Shown here: positions 1 to 8,443 of the stretch, piece after piece
Layout: every line of letters starts with the position of its first letter
Position numbering within the stretch: position 1 is the stretch's first letter
DNA from: Paramyrothecium sp. XJ0827
Taxonomy: Eukaryota > Ascomycota > Sordariomycetes > Hypocreales > Stachybotryaceae
DNA length: 64,000 nucleotides
Direction: 5' to 3'
Assembly (NCBI GenBank): GCA_020881915.1
Contig: JAJFPB010000002.1
Location: 2,170,001 to 2,234,000, forward strand
Notes under the pieces: generated by a model
What the model was told of the DNA's origin: nothing
The model's database searches: none
What the model saw: the letters and a program-made list of their open reading frames with translations, nothing else
Made by a program: the position numbers and the translations under genes

Positions 1-306
1 CAACAAGGCCCTCAATCCATTGGTCATGATAAGCCTTCAGCTCCGGCTGCACCTAAAGAGGAGCGTCCATCTTCCCATGAGCAAAATGCTCCAGCGCGCC
101 AGACGCCTTCTACCGCTGAGCCAGAACGGGCGGCTCGAAAGCTGGAGGTAGATGACAATTATGATGACAGCGGTGAAGACGATAAGAAGGCTGCCGTTCT
201 CACAAATGGCTCCGGCCCAGCCTCGAATGCCGGAGACATCAAAACATCAGCTCCTTCCAGCACCTCTGTGAACGGAGCCTCTGGTCCTGTGCCCAAGGTT
301 GAGTAG
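1..306 (+). CDS. C-terminal end of a probable Cyc8/Ssn6-type transcriptional co-repressor (5' part outside window)
   Basis: An open frame runs in phase from base 1 to the TAG at 304-306, about 101 residues with no start, so the gene enters from the left. The visible tail is low-complexity and rich in Pro, Ala, Ser and Glu. It contains an acidic patch reading RKLEVDDNYDDSGEDDKK. From memory this resembles the C-terminus of filamentous-fungal Cyc8/Ssn6 (Neurospora RCM-1), the TPR adaptor of the Tup1 co-repressor, but the diagnostic TPR repeats lie outside the window. The identification therefore rests on one short acidic motif and is tentative. What is certain is a 3' terminal coding exon of a disordered, probably nuclear protein, transcribed in tandem with the uL3 gene. 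Confidence 0.5.
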   Translation, partial: QQGPQSIGHDKPSAPAAPKEERPSSHEQNAPARQTPSTAEPERAARKLEVDDNYDDSGEDDKKAAVLTNGSGPASNAGDIKTSAPSSTSVNGASGPVPKVE

Positions 307-1067
307 ATTTTGATATTGAGTCCTCTGATGAGCTCAAAGATTATGTGTCAAGCCGTGGATCTGTTCTCTTTTCATATGTATACCAAGTTCAGAAGCCGGG
401 GTTTCGTTTGTCGAGGGGGTCTTCAAGGGACCGGGAGGGTGCGTGCCGACTCTATTATTACACGGGTCAAGGAGTAGTGTCTGGAGATACAACAGACAGC
501 TATTACTCAATAGTTTACTTTGTTTCAACCGTTATATCACAACCATGATTTAAAAGATAATTGATCAAAACACTTGAAGACATACAGCTTTGCGCTTAAG
601 TATTCTCATTGTCAATCCTTACCTAACAGGCGGCTCGAGAGTCACAATAAAAGAGGTAAGCTGGATGGTTTGCCTTAAGTTCAAGCTGGGACCGTCTGAA
701 ATAAATTCTTTACCCTTCGGATTTACTGGTTAGGCATTATGTTAACAAAGACCACTGCCCACTTTCCAAGCCAGTATTCTCCTGCTCACGTGGTTTTCAC
801 ATTTCATCCAAGTTGTCTTCGCTTAAAAAAACAAGCTGGCTTAGTCATGCAATTGAAGGTTGGAGCCACAAGGCGGGACACGAGAAAAAATTGTAGGCGG
901 TGCCGTAGATGTGCCCTGAAAAGAAGGCCCTAATCCACATTCGGCTAGACAGACCCTCCATTGTCCGCCCACCAAAGTTGCTACTCGCTTAAAATTTCTC
1001 CCACAGAATATCGAGAGCTTTCTTTTCAACCTTCCCTACTAACCCATCAACAGCCCAGCCGATCAAG
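307..1067. other. Intergenic: 3' UTR of upstream gene and uL3 promoter
   Basis: No credible ORF is present. The downstream half should hold the uL3 promoter and leader. It contains CACGTG at 787-792, CCCTAA at 928-933, and a pyrimidine-rich leader before the ATG at 1068. Confidence 0.7.
787..933 (+). promoter_or_regulatory. Candidate ribosomal-protein promoter elements (CACGTG and CCCTAA)
   Basis: CACGTG lies at 787-792 (a Cbf1-type E-box) and CCCTAA at 928-933 (a Tbf1-like telomeric-repeat box), 281 and 140 bp upstream of the uL3 ATG. Tbf1 and Cbf1 jointly drive ribosomal protein genes in some ascomycetes. A similar pair precedes the eS10 gene in this window. Function is inferred from motif identity only. 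Confidence 0.35.
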
Positions 1068-2503
1068 ATGAGTGTAAGTCATGATCGATCGCTCCTATTG
1101 TGTCAATCTCACGGAGCGAAACTGACAATCGAAACAGCACCGCAAGTACGAGGCTCCCCGCCACGGCTCTCTGGCTTACCTGCCACGAAAGCGCGCTGCC
1201 CGCCACCGCGGAAAGGTCAAGTCGTAAGTTGCGAGTCCACAAATTCGAAGGAAAATTTCAGGAGTCAATGGACTGACGGCTTTGCGCAAACAGCTTCCCC
1301 AAGGATGACGCCAAGAAGCCCGTCCACCTGACGGCCGCCATGGGCTACAAGGCCGGTATGACCACCGTCGTCCGTGACCTCGACCGACCCGGCGCGAAGG
1401 CGAACAAGAAGGAAATCGTTGAGGCCGTCACGATTGTTGATACCCCACCTGTACGAACAATGCAGCCCGCTTGGCTATGTGCCTATGGCTAACATCTTGC
1501 TTTTAGATGATCGTTGTTGGTCTTGTGGGCTACATCGAGACCCCCCGTGGTCTCCGCTCCCTCACCACCGTCTGGGCTGAGCACTTGAGCGACGAGATCA
1601 AGCGTCGCTTCTACAAGAACTGGTACAAGAGCAAGAAGAAGGCTTTCACCAAGTACGCCAAGAAGCACTCCGAGAGCAGCGGCGCCTCCATCACCCGCGA
1701 GCTCGAGCGCATCAAGAAGTACTGCACCGTCGTCCGTGTCCTTGCCCACACCCAGATCCGCAAGACTCCCCTCAAGCAGAAGAAGGCCCACCTCATGGAG
1801 ATCCAGGTCAACGGTGGCTCCGTTGCCGACAAGGTTGAGTTCGGTAAGGACCTCTTCGAGAAGCCCGTCTCGATCGACAGCGTCTTCGAGCAGGACGAGA
1901 TGATCGATGTCATCGCCGTCACCAAGGGTCACGGTTTCAGCGGTGTTACCTCCCGTTGGGGAACCAAGAAGCTGCCCCGTAAGACCCACAAGGGTCTGCG
2001 TAAGGTCGCTTGTATCGGTGCCTGGCATCCTTCCCACGTCCAGTGGACTGTTGCCCGTGCCGGTCAGGAGGGTTACCACCACCGTACCTCGGTCAACCAC
2101 AAGATCTACCGCATTGGTAAGGGCGATGCCGAGGACAACGCCTCCACCGACCAGGACATCACCAAGAAGACCATCACTCCGTAAGTCACAGCCCTCCACC
2201 ACGCATGGGATGGTTAAGATTGAACGTGAAACTAATGAATGATTCTCTAGTCTGGGTGGCTTCGTCCGCTACGGTGAGGTCAACAACGACTTCGTCATGG
2301 TCAAGGGTTCCATCCCTGGTACCAAGAAGCGTGTCATGACTCTGCGCAAGTCCATGTTCACCCACACCTCAAGGAGGGCTCTCGAGAAGATCAGCCTCAA
2401 GTGGATCGACACCTCGTCCGAGTTCGGACACGGTGCCTTCCAGACCCCTGCCGAGAAGAAGCAGTACCAGGGTACCCTCAAGAAGGATCTCGCCGCCGCC
2501 TAA
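1068..2503 (+). CDS. rpl3: 60S ribosomal protein L3 (uL3)
   Basis: Core large-subunit protein that lines the approach to the peptidyl-transferase centre. There are five exons: 1068-1073, 1138-1223, 1294-1450, 1507-2180 and 2251-2503. All introns have GT-AG borders and the total is 1176 nt, or 391 residues, the usual fungal length. The first exon is only ATGAGT, giving a protein that starts [20 protein letters not shown], the invariant uL3 N-terminus. The basic W-finger region is intact, including [21 protein letters not shown] and the conserved [17 protein letters not shown]. The C-terminus ends in KKDLAAA. Clustering of short introns at the 5' end is typical of highly expressed fungal ribosomal genes. 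None of the introns is long enough, or carries C/D boxes, to suggest a nested snoRNA. Confidence 0.98.
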
Positions 2504-3037
2504 GCGGTCGTTTGTTTCCTTTTGTGTCTTGGCCATCGCATCGGTGTCGAGGTTTCTGGTTTTGCCTGCTTTTGGGACTGGGTTAGGTTTCATAATGGAA
2601 TGAACGTTAAAAGTCCGCGCTAGAAGGACACGAAAGAAATTCAATGATTCCCCAATCCCGTACCTCGCGCAGTGCTACATGGTTGGGTGCAGCAATGGCA
2701 AAATATGGAGTATGACAAGAAAAGAATTGACCCTTCCATACAATGATTCACGAGTGACAATGGCATTCACGTAGCAATGGTAATAGTTGAGGCAAATCAA
2801 TGACCACCCATGGCGGATACATTTTGCGATCTGGGAGAGGAACTGTAAATTGTGAGTGCCGCTCGCTTTATCTTATCGTAATTCCGAGATCTCCTGGCGT
2901 GGTGAGGATGACTTTTCAGGCTTAACACCAATACACTTAGTGAAGCAAAGAAACCTGACGTCACCCCGCTTTAGCTGAGCTATAGCCAGGAAATCGTCAA
3001 GACACTCTGCCCAACCACTCCAGCCAACCCTTTCTTC
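2504..3037. other. Intergenic spacer
   Basis: uL3 3' UTR followed by the promoter of the next same-strand gene. I see no ORF, RNA gene or repeat in it. Confidence 0.7.
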
Positions 3038-3876
3038 ATGTCTCTTTGTAAACACGTTTCTCGCCATATTACCAAACTTCAAAGTCACCAGCCGAGTGTT
3101 CATAGTAGCATCTCCAAGGGATCTCTGCCTTTCATCCATCAGCTAACTCGTCGAGCTTCTCCATCCTTGAGGGTACACAGTCAACGCACCGCATTTCACA
3201 CAACGCCCGACCGAACCGCAGACAAGCAAAAGGCAATCTCCCCACTACAGCCCAGCATGGCCACCGACGACGAGTACATGGACTTTCTGAACAAGGCGAA
3301 TCAGGACGGGGGCGCGGAACAGTCAGCAACCACGCAGAGCAAGGGATCGACTCAGTTCAAGGCTCAGGATAGTGGCAGCGACGTGCCAAAAGCTATCAAG
3401 TCTGCCCTCAAGGATGCGTTCTACGTGAGCGAAGCGGACGAACCCTTCCAGGGTGTGTCGCTGAAGTGGAATGGAGACGGCGGTCTCCCAGATGAGGGTA
3501 AGTCATGGCAAGAATTCGGAATGGCATGCCCACACGGCAGTCAAGTTTCAAAGCACTGCCATGATGCTGTCAGCGCTGGGTTTACTGTTGGATTGCCCGG
3601 ATCAAATTGCAGGTGCTGACCCTTTCTGTAGTCGAGTTTGCCAAGCTGATCAACCACTGGGACGCGGACAACGCAGACATCTCCATCATGGACCCGACGG
3701 ATTGGGACGACCAGGGCCAATATTCGAACATAATAGACGCGGTACGGGAGGCAAGCCGAGGCAGCGACGTGAGAGTGTACCGAGTAGTGAGGGACAAGAC
3801 AAGGGTAGAGTACTGGATCGTGTCGAGGGACGGCGACAAGATCGTGGGGGCCAAGGCTCTAGGTGTGGAGAGCTGA
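3038..3876 (+). CDS. Conserved fungal protein of unknown function, possible mitochondrial leader
   Basis: Two exons, 3038-3497 and 3632-3876, joined in phase 1 through a 134 nt GT-AG intron. They encode 234 residues. The first 55 or so residues are rich in Arg, Ser, His and hydrophobics with almost no acidic residues, as in a mitochondrial targeting sequence. A second in-frame ATG at 3257 starts MATDDEYMDFLNKANQD, where the conserved body seems to begin. The middle has a Gln/Ser/Thr-rich linker. The C-terminal half (HWDADNADISIMDPTDWDD, then a basic beta-rich stretch YRVVRDKTRVEYWIVSRDGD) looks like a small folded domain. It resembles uncharacterised single-copy ascomycete proteins; I know of no assigned function. 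The frame across the intron is clean, so the gene model is good even though the role is unknown. Confidence 0.82.
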
Positions 3877-4869
3877 AGCGTAGGTCAATATCCAAGACAG
3901 CACGAGGTTATTGAATTCTGTAATAGCAAGGTCCTTAACATATTATGGATACCAAATGTAACATAAAAATGGCAGGCCGACATTTGGCATTTGGGGGATG
4001 CGTGATAACAGCATATCATATCCTTGCACGAGCTACCGTTTCCCTCTGAGGTTTGGGTCCGCCATCGGAGCTCGAATTCGGCTTGCCACCAGCAGATGAA
4101 ATGGCCACAGTTGAATCTTCACGGTCGATGTCCTGTCTTTCGAACTGAATCTCGAATTGTTGCACATTTGTCCCTAAACAGCAATGCATTGATTGTATTT
4201 AGAGTGAGCAGGTGGTTTAGTTCGGATCTATGTAGCGACAGGCAAAGCAAGTGGCATGAAAAAATACGATTCGCAAGTACAAGATGCAAAACAGAGTGAA
4301 TTACACGTACCTTATGGTCCTTGGTTTGGGTATCTCTCCTTCTCGGACTTACATTTCTCTTAGATAAGCCACGAGAAGGAAGAGAGAGAGTAGGGGGGTT
4401 AATTTATTACAGGAATTTCTTTCCGCTATTCGATCCTGATATTTCCCTGAACCCGAGTTCTGCAGCCGCCCTTACTGAGGGCATCCATTAGTAGCGGACT
4501 TGTCTGCATCCGTAACTTACCATCCCTTATCTAGTAGTGATCTTGAACAGCGCCCAGACTCAGGTACTTCGGTGGCAGCTGTATTTAGCCGACGCCCATG
4601 GTACCCTGGAATTTTGGACGAGCCCCGACCCCGCTACCCCTCCAGTGGCCTATCGCGACCAAAAGTTTTGGAGCCAGTTCATTGATTACTTCGTCTGCCC
4701 GATAGAGGCGCTCATCCCCCCCCCAGTGACTCACCCTTTGCGCGCGAGCCTCGCTTTCCAGTCCCTGAATCGAGAATTGCCAGTCATGGCGGGCGTGGTT
4801 CGTTGAGTCCCCGGGTCCCTGCTTCCGATTGTGCAATAAGAAGATCAAGCCTCAGTACTAATCGACCAC
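3877..4869. other. Intergenic: trpE promoter region
   Basis: No credible coding sequence. There is a GA-rich stretch near 4370-4397 and a run of nine C at 4716-4724. A TGACTCA box lies at 4727-4733, immediately after the C run. Confidence 0.65.
4727..4733 (+). promoter_or_regulatory. TGACTCA general amino-acid control box upstream of trpE
   Basis: A perfect TGACTCA, inside GTGACTCAC, lies 137-143 bp before the trpE start codon. This is the core site for Gcn4/CPC1/CpcA bZIP activators, which induce amino-acid biosynthetic genes on starvation. Location and target gene fit that role; binding is inferred. Confidence 0.6.
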
Positions 4870-6507
4870 ATGGCCTCGCAGCGCGGCATCGTCCCCTCGC
4901 TGGACAAGGTGCGACAGATCGTGGAGACGTCGGCATCGCAGGCCAGAAAGCCCACGCTCGTTCCCGTATACGCCCAGCTCTCCTCTGACCTGATCACCCC
5001 GTCCGCTGCCTACCTGAAGATCTCCTCGCACACCAAGTCCTCCGACTACTCGTTCCTGTTCGAGTCCGCGGCCACGGAGCAGGTTGGCCGCTACAGCTTC
5101 GTCGGCGCGGGCCCGCGCAACGTCCTCACCACAGGACCCGGTCACGGCCCGGAGACCGATCCGCTCCCTGCGCTCGAAGCGGAGCTGGCCAAGCATGTCG
5201 TCGCCCACGTCCCGGAGCTGCAGCTCCCGCCGCTGATGGGCGGCGCCATCGGCTACGTCGGCTACGACTGCGTGCGATACTTCGAGCCGAAGACGGCGCG
5301 ACCCATGAAGGATGTTCTTGAAATCCCCGAGTCGCTGTTCATGCTTTACGATACCATTGTCGCACTGGACCGCTTCCTTGGTGTCATCAAGGTCATTACC
5401 TATGTCTCAGTACCCCAGGACGGCAGCGCTCAGAGTCTCGACGAGGAGTACGAGAAGGCCATGAAGACGATCCTCGAGCTGGTGGACGTCCTAGAATCAC
5501 CAGAGACTCCTTTCCCAGAACAGGGACCCATTGAACTGGGCCAGGAGTACAAGTCCAACGTCGGAAAGGAGGGCTACATGGCCCATGTTACCAAACTCAA
5601 GGAGCACATTGTCAGCGGCGACATCATCCAAGCCGTGCCGTCGCAACGATTTGCTCGGCCGACGTCGTTGCACCCCTTCAACATCTACAGGCACCTTCGT
5701 ACCGTCAACCCTTCGCCGTACTTGTTCTACATCGACTGCAAGGATTTCCAAATCGTCGGTGCGTCGCCGGAGCTGCTCGTGAAGAGCGAGGAGGGCAGGA
5801 TCATCACGCACCCCATCGCCGGCACCGTCAAGCGCGGGAAGACGTTGGAAGAGGACAAGCGCTTGGCCGACGAGCTGCGCAGCTCTCTCAAGGACCGCGC
5901 CGAGCACGTCATGCTGGTCGACTTGGCCCGCAACGACGTCAACCGTGTGGCCGACCCCCTCACCGTCCGGGTAGACCGCCTCATGGTCGTGGAAAAGTTC
6001 AGCCACGTGCAGCATCTCGTGTCGCAGGTCTCGGGCATCCTGCGGCCCGATCAAACCCGCTTCGACGCCTTCCGGTCCATCTTCCCCGCGGGCACCGTCT
6101 CCGGCGCGCCCAAGGTCAAGGCAATGGAGCTCATCGCTGAACTGGAGAAGGAGAAGCGAGGCATCTACGCCGGCGCGGTGGGCTACTTCGGCTATGGAGG
6201 TGTGAACGAGAAGGGCGAGGAGGTCGAGGGTGCCATGGATACGTGCATCGCGCTGAGGACGATGATGGTCAAGAACGGTGTTGCCTACCTGCAAGCCGGT
6301 GAGTTTTCTTCGTTTCCCAGCCCCGTCTATTACCGAGCCTTTGGAGCGAGTCCCGCTAACATGTCTCCAGGTGGTGGCATTGTGTTTGACTCGGACGAGT
6401 ATGACGAGTGGATGGAGACGATTAACAAGCTGGGTGCCAACATGCATTGCATCACATCAGCTGAGGAGTTATATCATCACCAACAGCAGAGCGTGAAGAA
6501 GTCATAG
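4870..6507 (+). CDS. trpE: Anthranilate synthase component I (TrpE)
   Basis: Converts chorismate plus ammonia (or glutamine, with the TrpG/TrpC subunit) to anthranilate, the first committed step of tryptophan synthesis. Two exons, 4870-6298 and 6371-6507, give 521 residues, normal for the family. The N-terminal domain has the tryptophan feedback element LFES at residues 63-66, followed by RYSFVG. The chorismate-binding domain carries GDIIQAVPSQRF, HPIAGTVKRG, LVDLARNDVNRVA and TVSGAPKVKAMELIAELE, ending in YLQAGGGIVFDSD across the splice junction. The 72 nt intron is a multiple of three and contains no stop, so it can be read through. Splicing restores the conserved QAGGGIVFDS motif, so it is a real intron. 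The gene starts after a TGACTCA box and is convergent with its right-hand neighbour. Confidence 0.97.
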   Translation: MASQRGIVPSLDKVRQIVETSASQARKPTLVPVYAQLSSDLITPSAAYLKISSHTKSSDYSFLFESAATEQVGRYSFVGAGPRNVLTTGPGHGPETDPLPALEAELAKHVVAHVPELQLPPLMGGAIGYVGYDCVRYFEPKTARPMKDVLEIPESLFMLYDTIVALDRFLGVIKVITYVSVPQDGSAQSLDEEYEKAMKTILELVDVLESPETPFPEQGPIELGQEYKSNVGKEGYMAHVTKLKEHIVSGDIIQAVPSQRFARPTSLHPFNIYRHLRTVNPSPYLFYIDCKDFQIVGASPELLVKSEEGRIITHPIAGTVKRGKTLEEDKRLADELRSSLKDRAEHVMLVDLARNDVNRVADPLTVRVDRLMVVEKFSHVQHLVSQVSGILRPDQTRFDAFRSIFPAGTVSGAPKVKAMELIAELEKEKRGIYAGAVGYFGYGGVNEKGEEVEGAMDTCIALRTMMVKNGVAYLQAGEFSSFPSPVYYRAFGASPANMSPGGGIVFDSDEYDEWMETINKLGANMHCITSAEELYHHQQQSVKKS

Positions 6508-7108
6508 ACCGCTATTAGATGACCAATACCAAATACAATGCTTCACAGTAGGGGCCATCTTGTGTTCGCCCATGTGCCAAACCCAACCAGGTCAGACGGC
6601 CCTTTCCGCCTGGCGTGTAAGCGCACATTGCCTCCCAGATTCGGGACGATTTCATCATCGCACACCCAAGAAACATACTTGTTTATTTACGCAGTCCTCG
6701 CTTGTGCATCTCCCGCAGCTAAACATTATAGCTTCGGTCGACTAGAGACACGGGACTCCACAGAACAAAAAGGGCCGGGCATATCTGGGTCACGGAGTGT
6801 TCTAGGGAACACACGCTGATCGAATCATCAGCAGCTGTTGCTACACATGTCTTAGTCTACGACTCAGGTCTTAAGACAGATCATCATGCGGTACACCGTT
6901 TTATTGTTTAACAAATTTGTATTCGTGATTCACAGCGGTTGTATCGCTGTGTACTATTTCCAAAAACACCCAAAAGAAACTCTCCCACGAAACTCCGTGC
7001 TATGCTGATGCTGGCTTCATGTGTCGCTAAAGATATTTTGATGCAGCGCTCCTGCTCTTTTTCTGGCGCCTGTTTTACCACATCCGCTCGTCTCCCTGAT
7101 GGAGGCCT
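6508..7108. other. Intergenic spacer between convergent genes
   Basis: Holds the 3' ends of trpE (+) and the 7109-8443 gene (-). Only short ORFs of unbiased composition are present; I see no other feature. Confidence 0.65.
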
Positions 7109-8443
7109 TCACTCAGAAGGTATCGGTGTGTCTCTCTTTGGTACCAGATGCTCTGGCGGTATCGGGGTATCACGGTTCGAATTGCTAACCTCAAGCATAG
7201 GGGAACTCCTGTTAGGAGCGGTGGGAGTCTTCATATCCAAGTCCGCATCGCTGGGCGTCAGACACCGGTCCTCCGAAGTGAAACTACTCGCGTCTGACAT
7301 GTCCACATCGTAAGACTCAGAGCCGGAATCGCTGCTCTCGATGCTTAGGGTAGGTGTCTCCGTGTAGGTGATTCGGGGGATGGAAGCCATCTGATTACTG
7401 ATGTGACCTGCAGGGCCCTTGAGCCTATTGGCCTCGGCTCTCAGTGCGGCCAGCGCACCCCCAAGCTCCTCTTCGTTCTCCTCTTCCTGGCCGATGGTCC
7501 AGACCCATCGGCGTTTCTTCTCTCTTCTCTTGCGCTTCCGAATACCCGCTGGTGATGCGGGAAGATTAGAGGTTTGCGCGTTCAATCTGCGCAGTCTGTC
7601 ATCGAAGGGCCCGGGCGTCCTGCCGCCATCCTGGATCTCATTGGGCGCGAAGGTCGCAGCCACGTCAAGCATGGGGTCGACTGGTGCAGGCTCGGAGGGG
7701 GAGCAAGGGGAAGCTTCTTCCGTCAACAGATCAATGTGAGATCTGACATATTTATTGGTGACAATGTCCTGGGTCAAAGGGTTGTTGTAGCCCACTCTCT
7801 TTGCTGCTCTTTCCTGGAGGCGTAAAGACTGCCTCCTTGGCGACGCAGGGGCGATAGCAGTCCTGGGAGGCAATGGAGAGTTACGAAGAATGCTGTGGAG
7901 AGACCGAGGATGGGTATACGGAGGTTGAATACCCAGGCCGCTTGTTTGTACCGGGGCGATTCTCCTGCAGGGGCTACGAGCCTCGACCGGGCTACTCAGG
8001 GCGTACGCCCTCATGCCAGCCTTGGCGGCTGTGTCGGGGCCGGAGAAGGTGAAGACTTGGGTGGTGTTTGAATCAATGGGGCCGGCAGACAGTGGTGGCG
8101 TCGCCGTCATGGTGCTGGGGAAGCTGATCTCCATCTGGCGTGGGGAGGTTGCGTGAGCCGTAAGAGGCGTCTCGGGATACGAGGCGACATAGGGAGTCGT
8201 AACACGCTGCTTAAGGTCCTTGTGCTCGATGGGGGAGTTTAAGCTAAAGGATTGCAGAGTGTTGATTGCGGTGACGGGAGTTGATCTTTCAATAGCAGTC
8301 ACATAAACGTTGGAGAGGGTGTTGAATGTGGTAGGATCCTTGGGATCCACGGGATAGCCCCTCGACTTGACGGCAGGGCCTAGAGAGGTCTTGATCTGAA
8401 GCGAAAGCCGCGGCCTCTTGGGCGGGCCTTGTAGAGTCGCCAT
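7109..8443 (-). CDS. Conserved hypothetical, basic Ser/Pro-rich, probably nuclear protein
   Basis: A single uninterrupted 444-residue frame, starting MATLQGPPKRPRLSLQIKTS. The N-terminal KRPR and an internal lysine/arginine block (RKRKRREKKRRWVW, near residue 310) look like nuclear localisation signals. The first 60 residues, including DPTTFNTLSNVYVTAIERS, read like the conserved core of a Sordariomycete family that databases often mislabel as a glucan 4-alpha-glucosidase. No glycosidase motif is visible here. The remainder is disordered and rich in Ser, Pro and Thr-Pro sites, suggesting phosphorylation. The tail has an acidic Ser patch and ends with two copies of RDTPIP. It is divergent, across 3.3 kb, from the polymerase gene. 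I do not recognise a function. Confidence 0.78.
   Translation of the reverse strand: MATLQGPPKRPRLSLQIKTSLGPAVKSRGYPVDPKDPTTFNTLSNVYVTAIERSTPVTAINTLQSFSLNSPIEHKDLKQRVTTPYVASYPETPLTAHATSPRQMEISFPSTMTATPPLSAGPIDSNTTQVFTFSGPDTAAKAGMRAYALSSPVEARSPCRRIAPVQTSGLGIQPPYTHPRSLHSILRNSPLPPRTAIAPASPRRQSLRLQERAAKRVGYNNPLTQDIVTNKYVRSHIDLLTEEASPCSPSEPAPVDPMLDVAATFAPNEIQDGGRTPGPFDDRLRRLNAQTSNLPASPAGIRKRKRREKKRRWVWTIGQEEENEEELGGALAALRAEANRLKGPAGHISNQMASIPRITYTETPTLSIESSDSGSESYDVDMSDASSFTSEDRCLTPSDADLDMKTPTAPNRSSPMLEVSNSNRDTPIPPEHLVPKRDTPIPSE

Noticed and set aside
1074..1137. Possible snoRNA in a uL3 intron
   Set aside because: The introns are 56-70 nt and lack paired C and D boxes with terminal stem.
1489..2202. 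237-codon frame antisense to uL3
   Set aside because: Shadow of the highly codon-biased uL3 exon; composition is Leu/Val/Asp/Gly-rich as expected from reversing such codons.
5497..6447. 316-codon frame antisense to trpE
   Set aside because: Mirrors the GC3-rich trpE codons; no domain features.
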